A stretch of DNA of 64,000 nucleotides, from the NCBI RefSeq assembly GCF_019740315.1, contig NZ_JAHXZR010000008.1, forward strand, positions 1-64,000, in the 5' to 3' direction. Both the position numbers and the translations under genes were made by a program. Position 1 is the stretch's first letter; each line of letters opens with the position of its first letter. The notes beneath the pieces were generated by a model. That model was not told where the DNA came from, made no database searches, and saw nothing but the letters and a program-made list of their open reading frames with translations. The stretch comes from Oceanobacter mangrovi (GTDB lineage Bacteria; Pseudomonadota; Gammaproteobacteria; Pseudomonadales; Oceanobacteraceae). Of this stretch, positions 18,117 through 25,928 are shown one piece after another.

Positions 18117-18617
18117 TTACTCATGGTTATTTTTATCCTGATGACTCCTGACCGGGTTAGCAGCCCCGTCAGTGTTTTTGAGCTGGGGCTTTAGCAGATT
18201 GGTTTTCAGATCCTGTAGCAGGCTGACGATTTGCAACTGCTCGGCATTTGTCAGACCACCGAGGGCCTGCTGGCGGGTTTCTGCGCCACGGGACGCCATT
18301 TCATCCAGCAAAGGCTGTGAAGCAGGTGTCAGATACAGACGAGAGACCCGCCGGTCAGCCGGATCCCGCCGCCGTTCAACCCAGCCGGCCTGTTCCATCT
18401 TGTCGAGCTGGCGCGCCAGCGTGATCGGCTTGATTTCCAGCACGTCGGCCAGCGCCACCTGATTCATGCCTTCATTGCGGGATAAATACGACAGCGCCCG
18501 CCACTGGGCGATGGTCAAGCCCAGGTCCTGGGCACGGACTTCAAAATCCCGCCGATATAGACGGGCAACCTCATGAATCAGAATCCCGAGGTAACGGGTT
18601 GGATCGTCGTTTTCCAT
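18117..18617 (-). CDS. MarR-family transcriptional regulator of emrAB
   Basis: 166 residues. Winged-helix domain about 30-125: MNQVALADVLEIKPITLARQLDKMEQAGWVERR is the recognition helix region and DPADRRVSRLYLT the wing. It should dimerise and repress its own operon until a ligand binds. An upstream palindrome overlapping a strong -10 box is the likely operator. ATG 18617 is preferred to an in-frame TTG at 18638; neither has a strong Shine-Dalgarno sequence. It is the first gene of the marR-emrA-emrB operon. Confidence 0.92.
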   Translation of the reverse strand: MENDDPTRYLGILIHEVARLYRRDFEVRAQDLGLTIAQWRALSYLSRNEGMNQVALADVLEIKPITLARQLDKMEQAGWVERRRDPADRRVSRLYLTPASQPLLDEMASRGAETRQQALGGLTNAEQLQIVSLLQDLKTNLLKPQLKNTDGAANPVRSHQDKNNHE

Positions 18618-18640
18618 TGAATCTGGCAACACCGGCAATT

Positions 18641-18682
18641 AATAAGCTTTGCTTATTATATGTTTTACTTATCAATAGACAA
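18641..18682 (-). promoter_or_regulatory. Promoter and palindromic operator of the marR-emrAB operon
   Basis: On the reverse strand TTGTCT (18677-18682) and a perfect TATAAT (18655-18660) are 16 bp apart. AATAAGC-TTT-GCTTATT (18641-18657) is a 7-bp perfect inverted repeat overlapping the -10 and covering the likely start site, the usual position for a MarR-type repressor to block polymerase. Confidence 0.75.
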
Positions 18683-18741
18683 GCCGACACTTTGCCGCAG
18701 CGCCTGACTTCTCGGTCCCGCCAAAATGCCAGCCAATAAAA

Positions 18742-18774
18742 AAACGCCCGTTGCAATCAATGCACCGGGCGTTT
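18742..18774 (-). terminator. Terminator after the TRAP transporter genes
   Basis: AAACGCCCG (18742-18750) pairs with CGGGCGTTT (18766-18774), with T-rich sequence on the reverse-strand side. It lies 55 bp beyond the TRAP permease stop, in front of the divergent-side marR promoter region. Confidence 0.8.
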
Positions 18775-18828
18775 CAGAAGGGCCGTCAGCGACTGAATTT
18801 GAGCCGGAACGGAGCCTGCCAGCCGGAC

Positions 18829-20721
18829 TCAAGCCACAGCTGTGGCCTTTTTATGGCGCACGATATCGAATACCACCAGTACCGAGACAATCGCCACCAG
18901 AATGATGCGATAGTCATTGGGGATAAACAGCATCACAACAGCCAATACCAGCAGCACAATACGCAGCATCTTACCCAGGCGGGTCGCCCACTGACCTTCA
19001 ATCGCACCAGCAAACGCAACCACCAGCGCGATGGTGCCAATGACGGCTTCGGCGTAGCCCCAGATCGAATCACCTGCCGTCCAGATCAGAGGTGAAAACG
19101 CCATCATGGCGGGAATCAGGAAAAAGCCCTGCGCCAGTTTGAAGGCCTGTACGGCCGTTGGCATCGGCTTCGAGCCGGCAATACCGGCTCCGGCAAAGGC
19201 CGCTAGTGCAATGGGAGGTGTCACGTTGGAGGTCTGCGACAACCAGAACACAATCATATGGGCAGCCAGCAGGCTGACCCCCAGATCCATCATTGCCGGT
19301 ACCGCCATAATCGACAGCACGATATACGCTGCGGTTACCGGCAAGCCCATGCCCAGCACAATTGCTGCTGCACCAATCAGCAACAACACCGACCACAGGT
19401 ACCCCCCGGACATCGCCAGCAGGAACTGGGTGAATTGAAGCCCCAGACCGGTCTGGCCAACCACCCCCACCACAATACCGGCAGTGGCACAGGCGACTGA
19501 AATGGGCAGCGCCATCAGCGCACCTTCTTTCAGACCTTCAAAGAATTTCGCCACCGAAATACGGCTGTGAGCCCGTACCATGGCTGCGACCAGAATCGCC
19601 GCACAACCGGCGATGCCCACCAACACCGGTGAATAGGCCATTAACAGCAAGGTGGTGATCAGCACCAATGGCAACAGAAAATGCCAGCCCTGAGCCATGA
19701 CAGTACGAATCGCCTCGGTCTGACTCATGCCTTTGAGATCGAGTTTGACCGCCATCAGATGGACGTACAGCAGCGTACAGGCGAAATACAGAATCGCCGG
19801 AATAATCGATACCAGCAGAATTTCGCTGTAGGCAATGCCGGTAAACTGCGCCATTACAAAAGCGCCAGCCCCCATCACTGGTGGCATGATCTGCCCACCA
19901 GTGGAGGCAGCTGCTTCAATACCAGCCGCCTGCTCCGGCTTGTAGCCGAGCTTTTTCATCATCGGAATGGTCAGGGCGCCAGTGGTGACGGTATTGGCAA
20001 TCGCGGAACCGGAAATCGAACCCAGCGCCGCAGATGCCACCACACTGGCCTTGGCAGGGCCGCCACGATATTTCCCCGCCACCGCAAACGCAGCATCAAT
20101 AAAGAACTGGCCTGCGCCGGTCACCTGCAGGAAGGCGCCGAACAGCACAAAGATAAACACCACCCCGGCAGCAATCGCCAGCGGCGCGCCATAGACGCCG
20201 TTGGTGGAGAAAATATGGAAGCGAATCATCTCTTCCAACGTAAAGCCCTTACTGGCCACGGCATCTGGCAAAGCATCACCAAACAGCGCGTAGACAATAA
20301 AGATCCCGGCGACCACCACCATGGTCATGCCCACCGTGCGACGCGTCGCTTCCAGCAGCAACACAACCATCAAAGTGCCAGCAATCTGATCTGTCAGTTG
20401 CAGGCCATCGAGCAAAAAGCCGATATCGTCGTAATCAAACACGGCAATGCGGGCCGCCGCCCAGCCACTGGCAACCACCAGCAGCAGATCGAACAGCCGA
20501 CTGACCACAAATAAACTGGAGTTAACATGATCCCTGGGCAGCAACGGATACATCAGGAATACCAGCACCAGCACCCAACCCAGGTGAATGGTACGAAACA
20601 TGGGGGCAGACAGTTCGGCACTGATCCCCTGCCAGATCTGAAAGACAGATAATCCAACCGCCAGAATGGTGGCCAAGAGCAATAGCAAGCGCAGCGGGCT
20701 GCTCATCTTCTCGGTGGACAT
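18829..20721 (-). CDS. TRAP transporter fused permease (TAXI system, DctQM type)
   Basis: 630 residues with about 16 hydrophobic helices: a small DctQ-like part (about 1-150) fused to a large DctM-like part. ASAALGSISGSAIANTVTTGALTIP and GIEAAASTGGQIMPPVMGAGAF are the re-entrant loop motifs of the large subunit. Fused permeases of this kind work with TAXI receptors, one of which is encoded just upstream. GAGGAGATC precedes ATG 20721. It is a sodium-coupled secondary importer. Substrate not predictable. Confidence 0.93.
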   Translation of the reverse strand: MSTEKMSSPLRLLLLLATILAVGLSVFQIWQGISAELSAPMFRTIHLGWVLVLVFLMYPLLPRDHVNSSLFVVSRLFDLLLVVASGWAAARIAVFDYDDIGFLLDGLQLTDQIAGTLMVVLLLEATRRTVGMTMVVVAGIFIVYALFGDALPDAVASKGFTLEEMIRFHIFSTNGVYGAPLAIAAGVVFIFVLFGAFLQVTGAGQFFIDAAFAVAGKYRGGPAKASVVASAALGSISGSAIANTVTTGALTIPMMKKLGYKPEQAAGIEAAASTGGQIMPPVMGAGAFVMAQFTGIAYSEILLVSIIPAILYFACTLLYVHLMAVKLDLKGMSQTEAIRTVMAQGWHFLLPLVLITTLLLMAYSPVLVGIAGCAAILVAAMVRAHSRISVAKFFEGLKEGALMALPISVACATAGIVVGVVGQTGLGLQFTQFLLAMSGGYLWSVLLLIGAAAIVLGMGLPVTAAYIVLSIMAVPAMMDLGVSLLAAHMIVFWLSQTSNVTPPIALAAFAGAGIAGSKPMPTAVQAFKLAQGFFLIPAMMAFSPLIWTAGDSIWGYAEAVIGTIALVVAFAGAIEGQWATRLGKMLRIVLLVLAVVMLFIPNDYRIILVAIVSVLVVFDIVRHKKATAVA

Positions 20722-20743
20722 TAAGATCTCCTCTAAACACAAA

Positions 20744-20769
20744 CGCCCGCCGGTTTATGCCGACGGGCG
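20744..20769 (-). terminator. Intercistronic hairpin between receptor and permease
   Basis: CGCCCG-C-CGG-TTTATG-CCG-A-CGGGCG forms a stem with one mismatch in the 68-bp gap after the receptor gene. With no T run it is more likely an mRNA-stabilising or partial terminator that lets the receptor be made in excess of the permease. Confidence 0.5.
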
Positions 20770-20789
20770 CTCGAAAAGGTTGGCGATGA

Positions 20790-21722
20790 TTACTTGTTGC
20801 GCTGTTCGTTCATGTAACGCAGGGCGCCAGGATGCAAAGGCACGCCTTTCAGGATATCCATGTTTTCCAGCGTGGTGTATTTGGCGTCACTGATTGCACG
20901 ACGGATTTCGTCCATATGATCAAAAGCAACCTTGGTCATTTCATAAGCCAGCTTATCGTCCAGATCCTTGTTCACCACCAGCACGTTCCAGATCGCCGCG
21001 GTAGTGAACGCAGGTACCTTGTTGTAGCTGTTGGCAGGCGCATCAAACTTCATGTAGGCAGGCGCGGCGGCTTCGATTTTGGCCAGTTCATCAGCAGAGA
21101 AAGACAGGATGCGAATATCACGGGTCAGTGCCAGTTCAGTGATCGCGCCAACCCCCAGGCTGCCGACAATCACACCGGCATCAATCTGACCGTTAGCCAG
21201 CGCTTCAGTCGTCGCGGTGTAGTTCAGTGACTGTGCCTTGATATCATCCTCCTTGACGCCAAGGATATCGAGAATATTGGTAGCACTGACGCGAGTACCG
21301 GAGCCTGGTGCTCCCAGAGAGACTTTTTTGCCTTTCAGCTGGGTAACAGACGTAATGCTGGAATTGGCTGGCACCATAAACTGCACCACGTTCGGATACA
21401 GCGCAAACAGTACAGCGGCAGGCATCTGGCGCGGGAACGGCTTTTCACCCTGCTCGGCTTTCAAAGCCACGTTGCCCATGGCGATACCGGCAATCTGCTT
21501 GTTGGTCGAAACCTTGATGATGTTTTCAACCGAGGCAGCTGTCACTTCAGCACGAACGTTCATGCCCGGAATGTTTTCACTCCAGATTTTCCCCAGAATG
21601 CCACCTAACGGATAATAGGTTCCGCTCTGACTGCCGGTACCGATGGAATAATTTTCAGCGCTGGCTGGCAGCGACAGCACAAAGGCAAAAGCCAGCAGGG
21701 TCTTACCGAGGAATTTTTTCAT
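20790..21722 (-). CDS. TAXI-family TRAP transporter solute receptor
   Basis: 310 residues. A signal peptide (MKKFLGKTLLAFAFVLSLPASA) precedes the fold. SIGTGSQSGTYYPLGG and VSLGAPGSGTRVSATNIL are the two signature phosphate-loop-like blocks of TAXI receptors. It captures a substrate, often glutamate or 2-oxoglutarate-like, in the periplasm for the fused permease downstream. GGAGAC precedes the start. It is the first gene of the pair. Confidence 0.93.
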   Translation of the reverse strand: MKKFLGKTLLAFAFVLSLPASAENYSIGTGSQSGTYYPLGGILGKIWSENIPGMNVRAEVTAASVENIIKVSTNKQIAGIAMGNVALKAEQGEKPFPRQMPAAVLFALYPNVVQFMVPANSSITSVTQLKGKKVSLGAPGSGTRVSATNILDILGVKEDDIKAQSLNYTATTEALANGQIDAGVIVGSLGVGAITELALTRDIRILSFSADELAKIEAAAPAYMKFDAPANSYNKVPAFTTAAIWNVLVVNKDLDDKLAYEMTKVAFDHMDEIRRAISDAKYTTLENMDILKGVPLHPGALRYMNEQRNK

Positions 21723-21979
21723 ACCGTCTCCGGATCATCGACTTGTGATTATTGTTGTACAGCTGATTGAATCTCATTATGGCATGGCTGCCAGAGCAGG
21801 CCAGCATACCAAAGTTACATCCCAATAATTGGCCGGATTCGGCACCTTAATAGTGGGAGTTGGGTGTTCTGCGGGCCACGCAGGCTCGAGTGTCAGGAGT
21901 TAGCCGCACAGGCTTATAAGTTGGAGGGATGTGTCTCTGCAGCCGCTGCAGGCCACAGAGACAGGATTTCAGCTAACGA

Positions 21980-23128
21980 TCAGGATTCTTCCTCTTTCTC
22001 ATCGTCATCCATCATCAGGCTCAGCCCAGCCAGAACAGAACCTGATTTGCTTTCATCCGGCAAATTACCATCATTTTCAGCCAGTTTGATTCGCAGACGC
22101 AGGTTGTTGGGCGAGTCGGCGTTTTTGATAGCTTCTTCCAAAGAAATACGACCTTCGCGATAGAGTTTGAACATAGCCGCGTCGAAGGTTTGCATGCCAA
22201 GGTTTTCCGACTTTTCCATCACTTCCTTAATTGAAGGAATGTCTCCCTTCATGATCATATCTTCAATGGTTTTGGTACCCAGCATGACTTCCACGGCAGC
22301 ACAACGCTTACCATCAACCGTGCGCAACAAACGCTGGGAGACAAACGCCCGCAGGTTCTGGCCGAGCCCCATCAATAATTGCTGACGACGCTCTTCCGGG
22401 AACATGTTGATAATCCGCTCCAGCGCCTGGTTGGCGTTGTTGGCGTGCAGAGTCGAAATCGCCAGGTGGCCGGTTTCAGCGAAAGCTAACGCATGTTCCA
22501 TGGTTTCGCGGTCACGAATCTCACCAATCAGAATTACGTCCGGCGCCTGACGCAGGGTGTTTTTCAGCGCGGCATGGAAGCTCTTGGTATCGGTGCCGAC
22601 TTCGCGCTGATTAACAATGCACTTCTTGTGCTTATGCATGAACTCCACCGGGTCTTCGATGGTAATGATATGACCACCGGCACTGGCGTTACGGTGGTCG
22701 ATCAGTGCTGCCAATGAGGTCGACTTACCTGAGCCGGTCCCCCCCACAAACAGGATCAGGCCACGTTTCGACATCACCACTTCCTTGAGGATCGGTGGCA
22801 GATTGAGCTGTTCCAGATTGGGAATTTCGGTATTGATGTTACGGGCAACAATCGATACCTGATTACGCTGACGGAAAATGTTGATACGGAAACGACCGAA
22901 CGGCCGAGAGATAGCCAAGTTCATCTCGAGCTCTTCCTCGAACTCAAGCTTCTGGTTTTTGGTCATCAAGGAGTCGGCGATAGCTTCCACTTCACCACTG
23001 GCCAGTACCTCTTTTGCCAACGGTTTTAATTGCCCCTGGAATTTTGCACAAGGCGGAGCCCCGGTGCTCAGATAGAGGTCAGAACCATCTTTGTGTGCCA
23101 GGATGGCCAACCACTGATCCATACTCAT
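21980..23128 (-). CDS. pilU: Type IV pilus retraction ATPase PilU
   Basis: 382 residues of the PilT/PilU family. Walker A GGTGSGKST is at about 129-137, IIMxx-type Walker B region IGEIRDRETMEHALAFAE, and the aspartate and histidine boxes (ITIEDPVEF, GHLAISTLHANN) are all present. The C-terminus is long and acidic (MMDDDEKEEES), as in PilU. The third in-frame codon (ATG 23128) fits GAGGT best. PilU works with PilT to power pilus retraction. pilT is usually adjacent but is not seen here. Confidence 0.93.
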   Translation of the reverse strand: MSMDQWLAILAHKDGSDLYLSTGAPPCAKFQGQLKPLAKEVLASGEVEAIADSLMTKNQKLEFEEELEMNLAISRPFGRFRINIFRQRNQVSIVARNINTEIPNLEQLNLPPILKEVVMSKRGLILFVGGTGSGKSTSLAALIDHRNASAGGHIITIEDPVEFMHKHKKCIVNQREVGTDTKSFHAALKNTLRQAPDVILIGEIRDRETMEHALAFAETGHLAISTLHANNANQALERIINMFPEERRQQLLMGLGQNLRAFVSQRLLRTVDGKRCAAVEVMLGTKTIEDMIMKGDIPSIKEVMEKSENLGMQTFDAAMFKLYREGRISLEEAIKNADSPNNLRLRIKLAENDGNLPDESKSGSVLAGLSLMMDDDEKEEES

Positions 23129-23407
23129 CGACATACCTCATAAACTGCTAATGAACGACAAAAAGTCAGAAAGCGTCAATGGTAGTGAATCGCGATGACA
23201 GAAAGGATGGGCAAAATCATGATTGTCTTACAGTGACCCAAATATTGAGAACTATGTCACATTTGGTTGTATGGCCAGGAATATCGATCGATTAAGACGT
23301 ATCCAACAATCTGTGGCACTCTTGGGTTTCGACAAGATTCCAGTCAGGGTCGTTGAACCAACATCGAGTAGCCAGCGTCCTGCCAACCCGAACAACCCGG
23401 AGCCAAT

Positions 23408-23713
23408 ATGTACATTGCCATGAACCGCTTCCGCATCAAGCCAGGCTGCGAAGCAGACTTTATCGAAATCTGGAAAAGCCGTGACACCTATCTGGACGAA
23501 GTACCAGGTTTTCAGAGCTTTAACCTGCTGCAGGGTGCCAGCAATGAGGAATTTACCCTGTTTACCTCCCACTCCGTGTGGGAATCAAAAGCAGCCTTTG
23601 AAGGCTGGACCAAATCCGAAGCCTTCCGCAAGGCCCACGCCAACGCTGGCGGTACCCGCAAGGACATTTACATGGGCCCGCCCCAGCTGGAATGCTTTGA
23701 AGCGGTGATCTGA
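23408..23713 (+). CDS. Antibiotic biosynthesis monooxygenase (ABM/IsdG-like) domain protein
   Basis: 101 residues of the dimeric ABM alpha-beta barrel fold: MYIAMNRFRIKPGCEADFIEIW starts the first strand and helix, GFQSFNLLQG and WESKAAFEGWTKSEAFRKAH follow the IsdG/ABM pattern. Some of these degrade heme and others oxidise quinone-type compounds; there is no genetic context here to choose. Its end is 1 bp from the stop of the gene on the other strand. Confidence 0.83.
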   Translation: MYIAMNRFRIKPGCEADFIEIWKSRDTYLDEVPGFQSFNLLQGASNEEFTLFTSHSVWESKAAFEGWTKSEAFRKAHANAGGTRKDIYMGPPQLECFEAVI

Positions 23714-23714
23714 T

Positions 23715-24065
23715 TTATTCGCCTGGTGGTTTGGGTTTCGACAACAAGGCGACGACCGCCCAGACCACCAGCAACGGAATCAGAAGCGGCAACAAAAACG
23801 GCATGCCCATCGACACAACCGCCAGTCCCAGAATCATCAAACCACCGATGATCATCAAGCCAAACCCGGCGAACACCAGCGTCAGCACAATCAGTAAACA
23901 GAAACCGATTACGGTGGAGACCACCAGCGCCCAGGACGACATCATGCCGGCCATCGGCCCGTGGAACTCATGACCGTTGACTATTACCACAACATCACTG
24001 CTGATAGCGCCCCAAATGGCGACCGCAACAGCAACCAGAATTCCGATCAGCACAATTTGCTTCAT
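23715..24065 (-). CDS. Small inner-membrane protein of unknown function
   Basis: 116 residues with three to four hydrophobic stretches (near 1-20, 40-60, 63-85 and 88-108) and a loop GHEFHGPMAGMMSS between the first two. TAAGGAGGT, a near-perfect ribosome binding site, decides ATG 24065. No domain recognised. Confidence 0.7.
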   Translation of the reverse strand: MKQIVLIGILVAVAVAIWGAISSDVVVIVNGHEFHGPMAGMMSSWALVVSTVIGFCLLIVLTLVFAGFGLMIIGGLMILGLAVVSMGMPFLLPLLIPLLVVWAVVALLSKPKPPGE

Positions 24066-24204
24066 GAGCCTTACCTCCTTATCTGAGGCTAGGACAGCAA
24101 AAGCAGCCAAGCGTTACATCAACGGCGACTCGCGCCGCCGTACTGATACTGCCTGAGACAAACGGGCCCATGCTCTCGTAGCAGAGCCAGACGCCAGCAT
24201 ATAA

Positions 24205-24302
24205 CAGCGTCATCCCAAACGAGCCTGCGAAATTTGGGATCCATGCGGCTTGCCAATTCCTGGCCGTATGGATCCTGAATCGCTACGCGTTCAGGATGAT
24301 GG
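24205..24302. repeat. Cluster of intergenic hairpins (REP-like)
   Basis: Three nested inverted repeats: ATCCCAAA...TTTGGGAT (about 24212-24241), ATCCATGCGGC...GGCCGTATGGAT (24239-24275), and CCTGAA...TTCAGG (24275-24297). Such runs are typical of REP-type elements between genes. Confidence 0.55.
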
Positions 24303-24328
24303 GTATTATTCAGCAGACTCCATGATAT

Positions 24329-25555
24329 TTAATCCAGCGAGGTCGACCCGATCTTGTGAATGCTGAGGTCAGCGCCGTTAAATTCAGACTCCTCATCCAA
24401 ACGCAATCCCGCTACTACCTTGATCAGCCCATACACCAGCAAGCCGCCGACCAGAGCAACCACTACGCCAGCCAGCGAACCAATCAGTTGGGAAACCAGA
24501 CTGACACCGCCCAGACCACCCAGGCTGCTTGCCCCAAAGATACCGGTGGCCACACCACCCCAGACACCGCACAATCCGTGCAGCGGCCATACACCTAACA
24601 CATCATCGAACTTGGTGAAGCGGTTCTGCGCCAACGTGAACACATATACGAACAGGGCACCCGCCACGCCACCAACCAACAGTGCACCGATCGGATGCAT
24701 GATGTCGGAACCCGCACACACCGCCACCAGACCCGCCAGCGGACCATTGTGAATAAAGCCCGGGTCATTCTTGCCAACCACCATGGCCACCAGCGTACCG
24801 CCGACCATTGCCATCAGGCTGTTCACCGCTACCAAACCGGAAATACCATCCACCGTCTGGGCTGACATCACATTAAAGCCGAACCAGCCGACGGTCAGAA
24901 TCCAGGCCCCCAGTGCCAGGAACGGGATATTGGAAGGCGCAAAAGCAACGACCTTGCCATTGCGGTAACGACCGTTACGGGAGCCCAGCAGCGTAATCGC
25001 CGCAAAGGCAATCCAGCCGCCAACGGCGTGAACCACTACAGAACCGGCAAAGTCATGGAAAGCGGCACCAAAGCTGTTCTCCAGCCAGTTCTGGAAGCCA
25101 TAGTTACCATTCCAGATCATGCCTTCGAACACTGGATAGACAAATGCCACGGTCAAACCAGACGCCAGCAGGAAGGGATAAAATTTGGCCCGTTCGGCAA
25201 TACCACCCGACACAATCGCCGGAATTGCCGCCGCAAAGGTCAGCAGGAAGAAGAACTTGACCAGCTCGTAACCATTATTGGCTGCCAGTGCTTCCGCCCC
25301 CACCAGAAAGTTAGTGCCGTAGGCAATCTGGTAGCCAATAAAGAAATAGGCCAGCGTCGAGATCGCAAAATCGGTCAGAATCTTGACCAGCGCGTTAACC
25401 TGGTTTTTATGGCGAACGGTTCCCAGCTCCAGAAAAGCAAAGCCGCCGTGCATCAGCAGCACCATAATGGCGCCCAGCAGGATAAAAAGCGTATTGGTGC
25501 CGGACATCAAGGTCTCGACTGCACTGTTTACGCCGGTCAAATCCAGACTTGTCAC
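24329..25555 (-). CDS. amt: Ammonium transporter Amt
   Basis: 408 residues, about 11 membrane helices. FAFLELGTVRHKNQ and the pore histidine blocks (HDFAGSVVVHAVGGW and later PLHGLCGVWGG) mark the Amt/MEP family. GTG 25555 is taken as start since GGGAG lies seven bases before it; a GTG five codons further up is less well placed. It imports ammonium. No glnK gene is beside it, unlike the common pairing. Confidence 0.93.
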   Translation of the reverse strand: MTSLDLTGVNSAVETLMSGTNTLFILLGAIMVLLMHGGFAFLELGTVRHKNQVNALVKILTDFAISTLAYFFIGYQIAYGTNFLVGAEALAANNGYELVKFFFLLTFAAAIPAIVSGGIAERAKFYPFLLASGLTVAFVYPVFEGMIWNGNYGFQNWLENSFGAAFHDFAGSVVVHAVGGWIAFAAITLLGSRNGRYRNGKVVAFAPSNIPFLALGAWILTVGWFGFNVMSAQTVDGISGLVAVNSLMAMVGGTLVAMVVGKNDPGFIHNGPLAGLVAVCAGSDIMHPIGALLVGGVAGALFVYVFTLAQNRFTKFDDVLGVWPLHGLCGVWGGVATGIFGASSLGGLGGVSLVSQLIGSLAGVVVALVGGLLVYGLIKVVAGLRLDEESEFNGADLSIHKIGSTSLD

Positions 25556-25620
25556 AATAACTACTCCCACAATTTCAACAACACCGGGTCTCCATCAGCC
25601 TGAACCAATGTTGAGCCGTT

Positions 25621-25637
25621 AGCACTGTTTTAGTGCT
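25621..25637. promoter_or_regulatory. AGCACT-N5-AGTGCT dyad in the amt leader
   Basis: GCAC-N7-GTGC spacing resembles an NtrC site, but no convincing sigma54 box is beside it and it lies downstream of the sigma70-type promoter. It could equally be an RNA hairpin. Confidence 0.3.
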
Positions 25638-25692
25638 CTTATTATTCAGAGGGGAAATCGGAAGCAGTTTACATACCAGAATTGTCGCCTTT

Positions 25693-25738
25693 GTTACAAA
25701 AACACATGATATATTTGTCAACATTGGCACCATGCCAA
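25693..25738 (-). promoter_or_regulatory. Candidate amt promoter with upstream dyad
   Basis: On the reverse strand TTGACA (25716-25721) and TGTAAC (25693-25698) are 17 bp apart. Directly upstream of the -35, TTGGCA-CCA-TGCCAA (25724-25738) is a perfect dyad at the place where a class II activator would bind. Confidence 0.5.
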
Positions 25739-25883
25739 GATTTATGCGCTCTGTAGATGAACACAATTTTCGCTCAGGTTTTCCTTGATAGCGCAAAATT
25801 CAACGCCAGATGACATTTATCGCACCACAGGAAAACATTTTTAAATTAAACGCACGATTTAAGTGCAAACAGAAATCAAGAAT

Positions 25884-25912
25884 TCAAGGCGCACCACAAC
25901 GATGCGCCTTGA
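25884..25912 (-). terminator. Terminator after rlmKL
   Basis: TCAAGGCGCA (25884-25893) and TGCGCCTTGA (25903-25912) form a perfect 10-bp stem, 17 bp past the rlmKL stop. Confidence 0.8.
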
Positions 25913-25928
25913 CTGAGAAGCAGCCTGA

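Larger units (their letters stand above)
25556..25928. other. 373-bp amt upstream region
   Basis: AT-rich region between the divergently spaced amt start and the 3' end of rlmKL. It holds the sigma70-type promoter, two dyads and the rlmKL terminator listed separately. No extra gene is supported. Confidence 0.6.

Noticed and set aside
21723-21979. Possible sigma54 promoter (TGGCAG...) upstream of the TRAP receptor
   Set aside because: The spacing between GG and GC is wrong (about 7 instead of 10).
25621-25637. NtrC site with a sigma54 promoter for amt
   Set aside because: The dyad fits the spacing, but no GG-N10-GC promoter is beside it, while a sigma70-type promoter lies upstream, so only the dyad is kept at low confidence.
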